Of a stretch of 64,000 nucleotides of DNA, positions 43,021-52,127 are shown in pieces. The position numbers were made by a program, and so were the translations under genes. Numbering within the stretch: position 1 is the stretch's first letter; each line of letters begins with the position of its first letter. This DNA is from Actinomycetes bacterium (GTDB taxonomy: Bacteria > Actinomycetota > Acidimicrobiia > Acidimicrobiales > Palsa-688). The stretch is taken from NCBI GenBank assembly GCA_021850325.1, contig JAJZMF010000023.1:27338-91337 (forward strand). Direction: 5' to 3'. The notes under the pieces are model-generated. The model was not told the DNA's origin and ran no database searches. It was given only the letters and a program-made list of their open reading frames with translations.

Positions 43021-44469
43021 TCAGGCGCGGGTGGTGCCGAGGTGAGCGGGGCCCATGAGGCGCCGGGCCGGCGAAGCGTCGTCGAAGCGCAGGTGCTTGA
43101 CCAGGCGGACCACGGTGCCCCGCTCCGGCTCGGAACTGAAGCGCACCTGGTCCACGAGGGCGTGCATGAGCGCCAGGCCACGGCCGCGTTCCTCATCGGG
43201 CCCGGCCACCGCGTCGGAGAGCAGGACGTGGTCGAAGCCGCGGCCGATGTCGACCACCCGCAGTTCAGCGGTGCGGGGCCCCACGCTCACCACTACGTCG
43301 TAGGCGTCACCGGCCCCTGAGTGCTGGATGACATTGGCCGCTGCTTCGCTCACTGCCAGTTCGACGTCGGCCCGGTCCTCCTGCACGGCCCCCACCTCTT
43401 CGAGCACGTGGGCCACGAGGTGGCGGAGCACGCTCACCGAGAGGCTGTCCCTGGGCAGCTGCAACGACATGGCGACCCGGAAGCCGTCAGCTCGCGCCCC
43501 ACCTGGCGGGGAGGCCGCCTCGGGCGGCCAGTCGTAGCGACGAGCCCAGGGCGAACCGCTCTGTGCGAAGGACACCACCGCCCGGCAGCGGGCGTCCCCA
43601 TCGGCGATCGCTTCGTCCAGCACCACCTCCGCCGACCCACCGACCTGAGCCGCCAGGGTGCCCAGGAGCGCCGTGGTGAGGTTGCAAAGGCCGGGCTGGC
43701 CGCTTATGCCCCGGCCGAAGGGGCAGGAACGGTTCACCAGCGCCACTCGACCGTCGCCCGTCTGTACGGGGAAGAAGTCAGCACCTGCGTCGTTGTAGAA
43801 CTCGGCAAACGCCATGGCAACGTCCCCTGCCGTGACGGGGCTGCTGCCATGGCGGCGCCGGTAGGTGGCCAGCGCACCCGCTGCTGCGCTGGCGCCGGCG
43901 CTCGCCGCCGCCTCGCTCGTCGTAGTCCCGGTTTCGGCGGCGCGCGCCAGGGTCGTTGCGACCGAGCCCATGAGCTGTGCCCCCCGCAGGTCCTCGGCAC
44001 CGGGCACGCTGGGGACGCGTACCTCGGGCTCCGGGGGCCGGCTGACCGGGAGCTGAAGGGTCAGGTTCGGCCCTCCGGCGAAGAGGCTCGCCAGTTCGTC
44101 GGCCTGCTCGTCCACCGCCCAAACGCCTTCGGGGGACAGGGGAGCGGCGGGCAGTTGGAGGTAACGGGGTACGTGGCGGACGACGAGCACGGGCGAGACG
44201 TGCTCCCAGTCCAGGCTGGCCCAGACGGTGCCCGGTTGGGACGCCAGTGGCTCCAGTGCGGCCGCCACTAGGCGGCGCACCTCGGCGTCCACGGCACCTG
44301 GCCCGGCGCGCCGTACCAGGTGCTCGAGCACGAGCCTTGTCCCGTTGCCACCTGCCGCCGGGCCCCCGGCGGCGAAAAGCCAGTCCATCCAGCCAAACCG
44401 TCCCTGTCGTGTCCTGCCTGCTGCGCTGGGCGCGCCCGCGCTGCGGCGCGCTGCACCTTCCCCAGACAT
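43021..44469 (-). CDS. Cys-motif sensor fused to an anti-sigma-factor-type ATPase
   Basis: 482 residues, ATG 44469. The N-terminal ~150 residues are unrecognised (WASLDWEHVSPVLVV and YLQLPAAPLSPEGVWAVD suggest a small alpha/beta unit). Residues ~160-300 resemble the effector half of SufR-type and related regulators: FAEFYNDAGADFFPVQ, then C249-x12-C262 (NRSCPFGRGISGQPGLC) and C295 (DGDARC). Residues ~340-470 form a GHKL ATPase of the RsbW type: VELAVSEAAANVIQHSG (N box), VDIGRGFD (G1) and RGRGLALMHALVD (G2). No DNA-binding domain is evident. Likely a redox- or metal-responsive anti-sigma or serine-kinase switch; its partner is not in view. Confidence 0.75.
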   Translation of the reverse strand: MSGEGAARRSAGAPSAAGRTRQGRFGWMDWLFAAGGPAAGGNGTRLVLEHLVRRAGPGAVDAEVRRLVAAALEPLASQPGTVWASLDWEHVSPVLVVRHVPRYLQLPAAPLSPEGVWAVDEQADELASLFAGGPNLTLQLPVSRPPEPEVRVPSVPGAEDLRGAQLMGSVATTLARAAETGTTTSEAAASAGASAAAGALATYRRRHGSSPVTAGDVAMAFAEFYNDAGADFFPVQTGDGRVALVNRSCPFGRGISGQPGLCNLTTALLGTLAAQVGGSAEVVLDEAIADGDARCRAVVSFAQSGSPWARRYDWPPEAASPPGGARADGFRVAMSLQLPRDSLSVSVLRHLVAHVLEEVGAVQEDRADVELAVSEAAANVIQHSGAGDAYDVVVSVGPRTAELRVVDIGRGFDHVLLSDAVAGPDEERGRGLALMHALVDQVRFSSEPERGTVVRLVKHLRFDDASPARRLMGPAHLGTTRA

Positions 44470-44514
44470 CCGTATCCAACTCCCGGGACCATTGAAACAC
44501 GGACGCCCGGCCTC

Positions 44515-45165
44515 TCAGGGAGGCAGGTGGCCTCCGTCATCCGGACGGGCCGCGCCTGCCTCGTCGGTGGCTCCCCTGCGGCCCACCGGCTTGACAGTGT
44601 GCCTCGGCCAGGTGGCGAGGGAACGCTCGAGCGCCTCGACCAGGCGCTGGAAGCTGCGGTCCAGGTCCAGCGGGGCCCCGAAAGCGCCGGAGGCCTCCAT
44701 CGTGGTGAAGCCGTGGAGGGCGGCCCTCACCGCCCGCACGGCATCGGAAGCGTCACGGCCGGTCAGGCCGTAACCTTCCAGGGCCGTGTAGGCGGTGCGC
44801 AGGACCGAACGGGCAGCGGCCGAACGTTCCGGGTCGGCCCAGCTCGGCGACTTCATGGCTGCTGCGTAGAGGCCCGGGTGGCGCTGCACGAACGACCGGT
44901 AGGCGCCGGCCAGTGAGCGCAGGGCGTCCGGGCCCGAACGGCCCTCGGTCGCGGCGGCCAGGCGCTCGGCGAAGGAACCCAGGGCGTAGACGGCGACATC
45001 GTGGCGCAGGCCCTCTATGGAGCCGATGTGCTTGTAGAGCCCGGGCATGCTGACTCCCAGCCGTTTGGCCACCACGGCCAGGGTGAGGTGCTCCCAGCCC
45101 ACGTCGTCGGCCACCTGCGCGCCCTCCCGCACCACCGCCTGGTGGGTCAGAGGACTGCTAGGCAC
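44515..45165 (-). CDS. TetR-family transcriptional regulator
   Basis: 216 residues, GTG 45165. N-terminal TetR helix-turn-helix: VVREGAQVADDVGWEHLTLAVVAKRLGVSMPGLYKHIGSIEGLRHDVAVYAL. The ligand domain (HPGLYAAAMKSPSWADPERSAAARSVLRTAYTALEGYGL, then VRAVRAALHGFTTMEASGAFGAPLDLDRSF) matches the WHG/TetR_C_33 type. It lies 45 bases upstream of the Cys-motif sensor on the same strand; no target gene is evident. The 188 bases between it and aspS show no feature I can support. Confidence 0.85.
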   Translation of the reverse strand: MPSSPLTHQAVVREGAQVADDVGWEHLTLAVVAKRLGVSMPGLYKHIGSIEGLRHDVAVYALGSFAERLAAATEGRSGPDALRSLAGAYRSFVQRHPGLYAAAMKSPSWADPERSAAARSVLRTAYTALEGYGLTGRDASDAVRAVRAALHGFTTMEASGAFGAPLDLDRSFQRLVEALERSLATWPRHTVKPVGRRGATDEAGAARPDDGGHLPP

Positions 45166-45353
45166 CCAAGCTCCGGGCCCGTGATGGGGCCGGCGCTGCC
45201 GGCAGTGCCAGGACGGGCCGGGCCGGGCGGCGGGCGGGATGGCGCCTTACGCCGCGATCGGGCATACATCCATGAGTAACACGTCCAGTGCTCGCTCTGG
45301 GTACCGGAGCGCGCGGAGCGGGGGACGGGGGCGCCTTGATGGCCTGCCCGGCC

Positions 45354-47225
45354 TCACGCCTTCCTGGGCAGCACCACCTGGAGGTGCAGCTCGGACAGCT
45401 GCTCGGGCGTGACCGGTGCCGGTGCCCCCATCAGCAGGTCCCTGGCGCTCTGGTTGAGAGGGAAGGCGATGACCTCGCGGATGTTGGGCTGGTCCTCGAG
45501 GACCATGAAGAAACGGTCGAAACCCGGGGCGATCCCAGCGTGGGGGGGAGGGCCGTAGCGGAAGGCGTTCCACAGAGCGGGGAACGAGCGCTCGATACGC
45601 TCCCGGCTGTAGCCGGCGATGGCGAAGGCCTTCTCCATCACCTCGGGCAGGTGGTTGCGGACCGCCCCCGAGGACAGCTCGACCCCGTTGCAGACCACGT
45701 CGTACTGGTAGGCGAGGATCTCACCGGGGCCCTTGGTCTCCAGGGCCTCCAGTCCACCCTGGGGCATGGAGAAGGGGTTGTGCGAGAAGTCCCACTGGCC
45801 GGTCTCCTCGTTGACCTCGTACATGGGGAAGTCGACCACCCAGCAGAAGGCCAGGAGGTCGGGGTCGGCCAGGCCGAGCTCACGTCCCAGGCCGGTCCGC
45901 ACCTGGCCCAGTGCGGTGCTGGCCGCTCCGGCCGGGCCCACGCTGGTGAGCACGGCGTCGCCCGGCTGCGCACCGACAGCTGCGACCAGGGCACCCATCT
46001 CCTCGGTGGTGAGCTTGCGGGACAGCGGGCCCTTCCAGTCCGCTCCGTCCACCGGGAGCTGGAGCCAGCTGCCCGTGCAGCCGCCGCTGCGTGCGGCCTC
46101 CCCGAAGGTGTCGAACCAGCTGCGGGGGCGCTCGGCGGCACCCTGGGCGCGCAGGGCGCGCACGACATGGCCCCGGGCCGGGGCCTCGGCGAACATGGGG
46201 AGCTCTGTACGGCCCGACAGCTGCCCGGACACGTCGGTCACCTCCAGGCCGAAGCGGATGTCCGGTTTGTCGGTGCCGTAACGGGCCAGGGCGTCGGCGT
46301 ACGACAGGCGGGGGAAGGGTGAAGGCGCCCGCTTGGTGGACAGCTCGGCCACGAGGCGGCCGAACAGCAGCTCCACCTCCCCGAACACGTCCTCCTGGGT
46401 GGCGAAGGCCATCTCCATGTCGATCTGGTAGAACTCGCCCGGGCTGCGGTCGGCCCGTGACGCCTCGTCGCGAAAGCAGGGAGCGATCTGGAAGTAGCGT
46501 TCCACGCCGCCCACCATGAGCAGCTGCTTGAACTGCTGGGGGGCCTGGGGCAGGGCGTAGAACTCGCCCGGGTAGATGCGGCTGGGCACCAGGTAGTCAC
46601 GGGCGCCCTCGGGGGAGGACACGGTGAGCACGGGGGTCTGGACCTCGAGGAAGCCCCGCCCCGAGAGGTGCTCGCGCACGAGCTGGGCGAAGCGGGCGCG
46701 CTTGGCGAGCCGCTCGACCAGAGGGCCCCGCCGCATGTCCAGGTAGCGGTAGGTGAGACGGGCCTCCTCGCCCACATCGCTGTCGCGCTCCACTGAGAAG
46801 GGCAGCACCTCCGAGGAGGAGAGCACCTCCAGGCTGGCCACCTCCACCTCGACATCGCCCGTGGCAAGCTTCGCGTTGACGTTGGCCGGCGGTCGCCGGG
46901 CCACCTGGCCCGTTACGCTCACCGTGCTCTCGAGGCGCAGCCGGGCCATGGTGGAGAAGGCCTCCTGGTCCGGGTGGAGGACCAACTGGACGACCCGGTC
47001 GTCGTGGTGGCCACGCAGGTGCCCGCCGCCCCTGCCCGCCAGGTCGGCGTCCGGCCCGGCCGGGTCGCGCAGGTCGACGAAGAGCAGGCCGCCATGGTCC
47101 CGCTTGGCGGCCACCCAACCGGCCAGGCGTACCTGGGCGCCCACGTCGTCGGGACGCAGGTCGCCGCAACGGCGGTCCCGGTAACGGTTGGCTACGAAGG
47201 GCTCTGATCGGTCGGTGTCTGCCAT
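45354..47225 (-). CDS. aspS: Aspartyl-tRNA synthetase, probably non-discriminating
   Basis: Class II synthetase charging tRNA-Asp (and perhaps tRNA-Asn). 623 residues, ATG 47225. Anticodon-binding OB domain at ~30-120, then motif 2 (FRDEASRADRSPGEFYQIDMEMAF), the bacterial insertion (GAD-like) domain at ~290-430, and motif 3 (GIAPGFDRFFMVL). In KRDHGGLLFVDLRD the residue at 44 is His, as in characterised non-discriminating AspRS, where discriminating enzymes such as E. coli have Leu. The OB domain also carries an unusual ~18-residue Gly/His/Asp-rich insert after LRDPAG. It is divergent from acnA. Confidence 0.95.
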   Translation of the reverse strand: MADTDRSEPFVANRYRDRRCGDLRPDDVGAQVRLAGWVAAKRDHGGLLFVDLRDPAGPDADLAGRGGGHLRGHHDDRVVQLVLHPDQEAFSTMARLRLESTVSVTGQVARRPPANVNAKLATGDVEVEVASLEVLSSSEVLPFSVERDSDVGEEARLTYRYLDMRRGPLVERLAKRARFAQLVREHLSGRGFLEVQTPVLTVSSPEGARDYLVPSRIYPGEFYALPQAPQQFKQLLMVGGVERYFQIAPCFRDEASRADRSPGEFYQIDMEMAFATQEDVFGEVELLFGRLVAELSTKRAPSPFPRLSYADALARYGTDKPDIRFGLEVTDVSGQLSGRTELPMFAEAPARGHVVRALRAQGAAERPRSWFDTFGEAARSGGCTGSWLQLPVDGADWKGPLSRKLTTEEMGALVAAVGAQPGDAVLTSVGPAGAASTALGQVRTGLGRELGLADPDLLAFCWVVDFPMYEVNEETGQWDFSHNPFSMPQGGLEALETKGPGEILAYQYDVVCNGVELSSGAVRNHLPEVMEKAFAIAGYSRERIERSFPALWNAFRYGPPPHAGIAPGFDRFFMVLEDQPNIREVIAFPLNQSARDLLMGAPAPVTPEQLSELHLQVVLPRKA

Positions 47226-47409
47226 GCCCGGTCGAGGTTACCCGCCCGGGCCGTCCCATAGGCTGTAGGCCAGGGCCGCAGGACAACCCGCAGCCGGCGG
47301 CCTGCCTCCGGGTCGTCGCGCCTTTGGGCCGTGCGGCCGCCGGGAGGCGGAGGCGCCCCAAGCGCCCGCACAGCCGTCGGGGGCTCAGAGGACAGGACGA
47401 GGAAGGGCT

Positions 47410-50136
47410 ATGGCCAGATCGAAAAACAGCTTCGGCACACAGGGCACGCTCGAGGTCGGGGGACGGCGCTGGTCGGTGCACGACCTGAGGGCGTTGACGG
47501 ACCAGGGTTTCGACGTGGAGCACCTGCCCTTCTCGCTGAAGGTGCTACTGGAGAACCTGTTGCGCCACGAAGACGGCCTGAACGTGACGGCTGAGAGCAT
47601 CGGTGCCCTGGCCTCCTGGGCGAGCGCAACGAGCCAGGGTGGCCAGGCCGCCGAGAGGGCCCGGCGCTCGCAGGTCGCCTTCTCGCCCGCCCGCATCCTC
47701 ATGCAGGACTTCACGGGGGTGCCCGTGGTGGCCGACCTCGCTGCCATGAGGGACGCCATGCGTGCCCTGGGGGGTGACGTCCAGGCGGTCCAGCCCCTCG
47801 TCCCGGCGGAGCTCGTCATCGACCACTCGGTGATCGCCGACGTGTCGGGGCGCCCGGATGCCTTCGCCCGTAACGCCGAGCTCGAGTTCCAGCGCAACGA
47901 GGAGCGGTACCGGTTCCTGCGCTGGGGCCAGCAGGCGTTCAGCACGCTCAAAGTGGTACCGCCCAACACCGGCATCTGCCACCAGGTCAACCTGGAGCAC
48001 CTGGCCCGGGTGGTCTTCGGCATGGAGGGGGACGAGGCCTACCCGGACACGGTGCTCGGGACCGACTCGCACACGACCATGGTCAACGGGCTCTCCGTCC
48101 TCGGCTGGGGAGTGGGCGGTATCGAGGCCGAGGCGGCGATGCTGGGCGAGCCGGTGACCATGCTCATCCCGGAGGTGGTCGGCTTCAAGCTCACGGGTGA
48201 GCTGCCGAGGGGGGCGACGGCCACCGACCTGGTGCTCACCGTGACCGAGCTCCTGCGCAGGCACGGGGTCGTGGGCAAGTTCGTCGAGTTCTACGGCGAG
48301 GGCGTGCCCCGGGTGGCCCTGTACAACCGGGCCACCATCGGCAACATGTCGCCCGAGTACGGCTCGACGTGCGCCATCTTCCCCATCGACGACGAGACCC
48401 TGCGCTACATGCGGCTCACCGGTCGCTCCGCCGAGCACGTGGCACTGGTCGAGGCCTACGCCAAATCGCAGGGCCTGTGGTACGACCCCAGCACCGAGCC
48501 CGTGTTCTCGCAGTACGTGGAGCTCGACATGTCCACCGTGGAGCCGAGCATCGCCGGCCCCTCCCGGCCCCAGGACCGCGTGCCGCTGGCCCAGGCCAAG
48601 GTGGCCTTCGGCGGCGCCCTGTCCAAGGTGCTCTCCCAGGCTGCCACCGGCTCTGGCGGGGCACCCGGCGGGCCCCGGACGGCAACGGTGAGCGCACCGG
48701 AGGGCGAGGCCTACGAGGTCGGGGACGGCGCCGTGGTCATCGCCGCCATCACGAGCTGCACCAACACCTCCAACCCCGACGTGATGGTGGCCGCCGGCCT
48801 GCTGGCCAAGCACGCAGTCGAGCGGGGCCTGTCGGCCAAGCCCTGGGTGAAGACCTCGCTCGCCCCAGGCTCCAAGGTCGTCATGGACTACTACGAACGG
48901 GCGGGACTGGTGCCCTACCTGGAGAAGCTGGGCTTCTCGCTCGTGGGCTTCGGCTGCACGACCTGCATCGGCAACAGCGGCCCGCTGCTACCCGGCGTCT
49001 CCGAGGCTGTCTCGGGCGCAGGCCTGGCTGCGGTCTCCGTCCTGTCGGGGAACCGCAACTTCGAGGGCCGGATCAACCCCGACGTGCGCATGAACTACCT
49101 GGCCTCGCCCCCCCTGGTGGTGGCCTACGCCCTGGCCGGGACCATGGACGTCGACATCGCCAACGAGCCCCTCGGCACGGGCACCGACGGCCGGCCCGTC
49201 CACCTGGCCGACATCTGGCCCTCCCCCGAGGAGGTGGCGGAGGTCGTGGGCGGCTCCATCGAGGCGGGGATGTTCGAGAAGAGCTACCGACAGGTCTTCC
49301 AGGGCGACGAGCGCTGGGCGTCGCTGGAGGTGCCCGAGGGCGACAGCTACGAGTGGGGCAAACGTTCCACCTACGTGCGCCGGCCACCCTACTTCGACGG
49401 TATGCCCGAGGTGCCGGTGGCGCTGCGGGACGTCCGGGGGGCGCGGGCGCTGGCCAAGCTGGGCGACTCGGTGACAACGGACCACATCTCACCTGCGGGG
49501 AGCATCCGCAGGGACGGGCCGGCCGGCGCGCTGCTGGTCGACTACGGGGTCAGCCCGGCCGACTTCAACTCCTACGGTTCGCGTCGTGGCAACCACGAGG
49601 TGATGGTGCGGGGGACCTTCGCCAATGTGCGCCTGCGCAACCAGTTGGCCCCTGGCACCGAGGGGGGCGTCACGACCTACCTGCCCACGGGCGAGACGAT
49701 GACGGTGTACGAGGCCTCGACCCGCTATGCGGCCGACCAGGTCCCCTTGGTGGTGCTGGCGGGCAAGGAGTACGGCTCCGGCTCCTCGCGTGACTGGGCG
49801 GCCAAGGGCACCGCGCTGCTCGGGGTGCGGGCCGTGCTGGCCGAGAGCTTCGAACGCATCCACCGTTCCAACCTGGTGGGCATGGGCATCCTGCCCCTGC
49901 AGTTCCTGCCCGGCGAGAGCGTCGCCTCCCTGGGCCTGAGCGGCCACGAGGTCTTCGACATCCTCGGGCTGGAGGCGGCAGGTGACGGGCCCCTGCCCGA
50001 GCGCCTCAGCGTGCAGGCGGACGACAAGCGCTTCGAGGTGGTGCTGCGCATAGACACGCCCGTGGAGGCGGACTACTACAGGCACGGAGGCATCCTGCCC
50101 TACGTGCTGCGCAAGTTGGTCCACCGTTCGGCCTGA
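47410..50136 (+). CDS. acnA: Aconitate hydratase A
   Basis: Tricarboxylic acid cycle 4Fe-4S enzyme interconverting citrate and isocitrate. 908 residues, ATG 47410 with GGAAGGG upstream. AcnA/IRP-type features: [19 protein letters not shown] (here MQDFTG), [37 protein letters not shown], cluster cysteines in SCTNTS and [10 protein letters not shown], the swivel domain start [15 protein letters not shown], and [16 protein letters not shown] near the C-terminus. Full length and intact. A stem-loop follows at 50151-50184 before the convergent LysR gene. Confidence 0.96.
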   Translation: MARSKNSFGTQGTLEVGGRRWSVHDLRALTDQGFDVEHLPFSLKVLLENLLRHEDGLNVTAESIGALASWASATSQGGQAAERARRSQVAFSPARILMQDFTGVPVVADLAAMRDAMRALGGDVQAVQPLVPAELVIDHSVIADVSGRPDAFARNAELEFQRNEERYRFLRWGQQAFSTLKVVPPNTGICHQVNLEHLARVVFGMEGDEAYPDTVLGTDSHTTMVNGLSVLGWGVGGIEAEAAMLGEPVTMLIPEVVGFKLTGELPRGATATDLVLTVTELLRRHGVVGKFVEFYGEGVPRVALYNRATIGNMSPEYGSTCAIFPIDDETLRYMRLTGRSAEHVALVEAYAKSQGLWYDPSTEPVFSQYVELDMSTVEPSIAGPSRPQDRVPLAQAKVAFGGALSKVLSQAATGSGGAPGGPRTATVSAPEGEAYEVGDGAVVIAAITSCTNTSNPDVMVAAGLLAKHAVERGLSAKPWVKTSLAPGSKVVMDYYERAGLVPYLEKLGFSLVGFGCTTCIGNSGPLLPGVSEAVSGAGLAAVSVLSGNRNFEGRINPDVRMNYLASPPLVVAYALAGTMDVDIANEPLGTGTDGRPVHLADIWPSPEEVAEVVGGSIEAGMFEKSYRQVFQGDERWASLEVPEGDSYEWGKRSTYVRRPPYFDGMPEVPVALRDVRGARALAKLGDSVTTDHISPAGSIRRDGPAGALLVDYGVSPADFNSYGSRRGNHEVMVRGTFANVRLRNQLAPGTEGGVTTYLPTGETMTVYEASTRYAADQVPLVVLAGKEYGSGSSRDWAAKGTALLGVRAVLAESFERIHRSNLVGMGILPLQFLPGESVASLGLSGHEVFDILGLEAAGDGPLPERLSVQADDKRFEVVLRIDTPVEADYYRHGGILPYVLRKLVHRSA

Positions 50137-50150
50137 GGGAGCGGGAGCGG

Positions 50151-50184
50151 CGGGCGGGCGTGCCCAAGCGGCTCGGCCCGCCCG
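50151..50184. terminator. Stem-loop between convergent acnA and LysR genes
   Basis: CGGGCGGGC pairs with GCCCGCCCG (9 bp) across a 16-nt loop. No T-run; terminator function is inferred from position. Confidence 0.4.
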
Positions 50185-50194
50185 TCCTCCAGGT

Positions 50195-51112
50195 TCAGGC
50201 TTCTTCCTGGGGAGGGTGGATGTGGCTCTGGCTGGCCACGTGCCTGCGCACTATGTCCTCGAGCACGTCGAGCAGTGCCCGGGTGGGGGCGCTGGGACGG
50301 CCCCGCTTGCGCAGGGCGGTGCCCACGCGGCGCCTGGGCAGGCCGGCGACGCTCAGCGTGGTGTACGTGCTCGGCATGTCGGTCACCGTGGTGGCGGGTA
50401 GCAGCGACGGGCCGTAGCCCTGCAGTGTCAGGAAGGACAGGAGCCGCAGGCCGTCGATGTCGGCCCGCGAGCGCAGCGTGGTCCCGGCTCGGGTGGCCGC
50501 CTGGTCGAGCTCCTCGCGGAAGGCCGTATGGGGAGCGGGCAGGATCAGTTCGACTCCCTCGAGGTCCTTCAGGTGCAGCTCCCCCACTCGGGCCAAGGGG
50601 TGCTCGACCGGTAGCAGCAGGACTATGTCCTCGTCGAACAGGGGCCGGGTGCGCAGCTCGGGGTTGTTGAGGGGGATGTTCACCACCGCGCAGTCCAGGC
50701 CTCCGCTGGCCAGCAGAGCGCCGAGGGCCGAGGAGGTGGCCTCGGTGGTGACCAGGCGTACGCCGGGGTGGGCCACGGCCAGGCTGTCCAGCAGGAGCCC
50801 CACCAACCAGCGGGCCGTGGTGGAGATCATCCCCAGACGGACGGTGCCCAGGACGTGCTGGTGCAGCGCCGCCAGGTCGGCGGCCACGGCGTCCAGCTCG
50901 GCTTGGACGGCGCGGGCGCGGGCTTCCACCGCCCGGCCCTCCTCGGTCAGCTGGCCGGTCTGGCGGTCCACCAGCTCCGCGCCCAGCTCCCGCTCCAGCC
51001 GCTTGATGTGCCCGGACACGTTCGATTGGACGGTGTGGAGCGCCGCGGCCGCCCCCGAGAAGCTCCCGTGGTCGGCTATGGCGACCAGTGCGGCCAGCTG
51101 GCGCAGGTCCAC
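50195..51112 (-). CDS. LysR-family transcriptional regulator
   Basis: 305 residues, GTG 51112. Classic LysR helix-turn-helix at the N-terminus (MDLRQLAALVAIADHGSFSGAAAALHTVQSNVSGHIKRLERELGAELVDR) followed by a full substrate-binding domain (GTVRLGMISTTARWLVGLLLDSLAVAHPGVRL, then ELRTRPLFDEDIVLLLPVEHPLA). It follows the four-gene lipid-type operon on the same strand after 88 bases and may regulate it, but it is not divergent from an obvious target as LysR genes often are. The effector is unknown. Confidence 0.9.
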   Translation of the reverse strand: MDLRQLAALVAIADHGSFSGAAAALHTVQSNVSGHIKRLERELGAELVDRQTGQLTEEGRAVEARARAVQAELDAVAADLAALHQHVLGTVRLGMISTTARWLVGLLLDSLAVAHPGVRLVTTEATSSALGALLASGGLDCAVVNIPLNNPELRTRPLFDEDIVLLLPVEHPLARVGELHLKDLEGVELILPAPHTAFREELDQAATRAGTTLRSRADIDGLRLLSFLTLQGYGPSLLPATTVTDMPSTYTTLSVAGLPRRRVGTALRKRGRPSAPTRALLDVLEDIVRRHVASQSHIHPPQEEA

Positions 51113-51200
51113 GGGTCAATTATGCACTCGGGAGGCCCTCCCGGCCCCCGATGGGCGGACGGGTGCCGCCACCGCTGCCCGGGGCCTCAGGGGCGGGGCC

Positions 51201-52127
51201 TCAGGGGCGGGGCGGCCAGTGCCTTTCCTCGGCTGGTGACCGGCGGCGGGCACCGTCCTTGGGGGAGGGCCCCAGGGCCCAGGCTCTCCGCCAGGCTGCG
51301 GCCCGTGGCCCGGTGATGTCGGGGGTGGAACCCTTGGCTGCCCGCTGGCGGGCCGACCACCAGTCGGTCGCCGCCTCGTCGGCGAGCTGGGCCACGGCGC
51401 TCTCGAGCAGGCCGACCATCTCCCTAGCCGGCACTTCCCCGGGTGAGAGCGGGCGGCCGAAGGTCACCCTCGTCCGGCCCGTGTAGATGCGGCGGGCACC
51501 TCGGGGCCAGAGGCGCCCCGTCCCCTGGATGTGCACCGGCACCAACGGCCGCCCGGTACGGGTGGCGAGCCATGCGGCCCCGCCGGTGTGCTCTCGCGCC
51601 CAGCCGTCGTGGCTGCGCCCTCCCTCGGGGAAGATCATGAGGTTCCAGCCTTCCTCCACCAGTTGCTGGGCCTGGTAGGCGGAGCGCCGGTTCACCCGGG
51701 AGCGGTCCATGGGGACGGCGTTCAGGGCGAACGAGAAGTAGGCCGCCTTGAGCCGGGTGTCGAAGAAGTAGTCGGCGGCCGCCACGGCCACCAGGTTGTG
51801 GCGCCAGCGGTCGGGCAGGGCGCAGGTCAGGACGGGCAGGTCCAGGTGGCTGGCATGGTTGGCGGCGAAGATGACCGGCCCCTCGACGTTCTCGAACCTG
51901 TCCAGGCCCTCGACGTGGGGTCGTGCCACGGCGGCGACAAGGGGCCTGGTGACCAGTTCGGTGTAGGCCACCCGGGCCAGGCGGACCGGGTAGCGGCGCG
52001 CCCATGCGGTGTCGTAATCGATGCCCAGCGTGGGGCGGGGGGCCGGGCGCTCGACGGCGCTCGGCCAGTCCGGGGCCCCGATGGGGAACGGCGCCCGCAG
52101 GTGGCGTGACAGCCTCTCAGTGAACAT
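51201..52127 (-). CDS. PlsC-like glycerolipid acyltransferase
   Basis: 308-residue member of the 1-acylglycerol-3-phosphate acyltransferase family. ATG 52127 overlaps the LarA-like gene by 11 bases. The catalytic HxxxxD is in AANHASHLDLPVL (NHASHLD), the glycerophosphate-binding motif in NLMIFPEGGRSHDG, and the later conserved region is PLVPVHIQG. An ~80-residue N-terminal extension (TLGIDYDTAWARRYPVRLARVAYTELVTRPLVAAVARP) and a basic C-terminal tail are unlike E. coli PlsC. It is the last gene of the lipid-type operon; the acceptor could be something other than lysophosphatidate. Confidence 0.88.
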   Translation of the reverse strand: MFTERLSRHLRAPFPIGAPDWPSAVERPAPRPTLGIDYDTAWARRYPVRLARVAYTELVTRPLVAAVARPHVEGLDRFENVEGPVIFAANHASHLDLPVLTCALPDRWRHNLVAVAAADYFFDTRLKAAYFSFALNAVPMDRSRVNRRSAYQAQQLVEEGWNLMIFPEGGRSHDGWAREHTGGAAWLATRTGRPLVPVHIQGTGRLWPRGARRIYTGRTRVTFGRPLSPGEVPAREMVGLLESAVAQLADEAATDWWSARQRAAKGSTPDITGPRAAAWRRAWALGPSPKDGARRRSPAEERHWPPRP

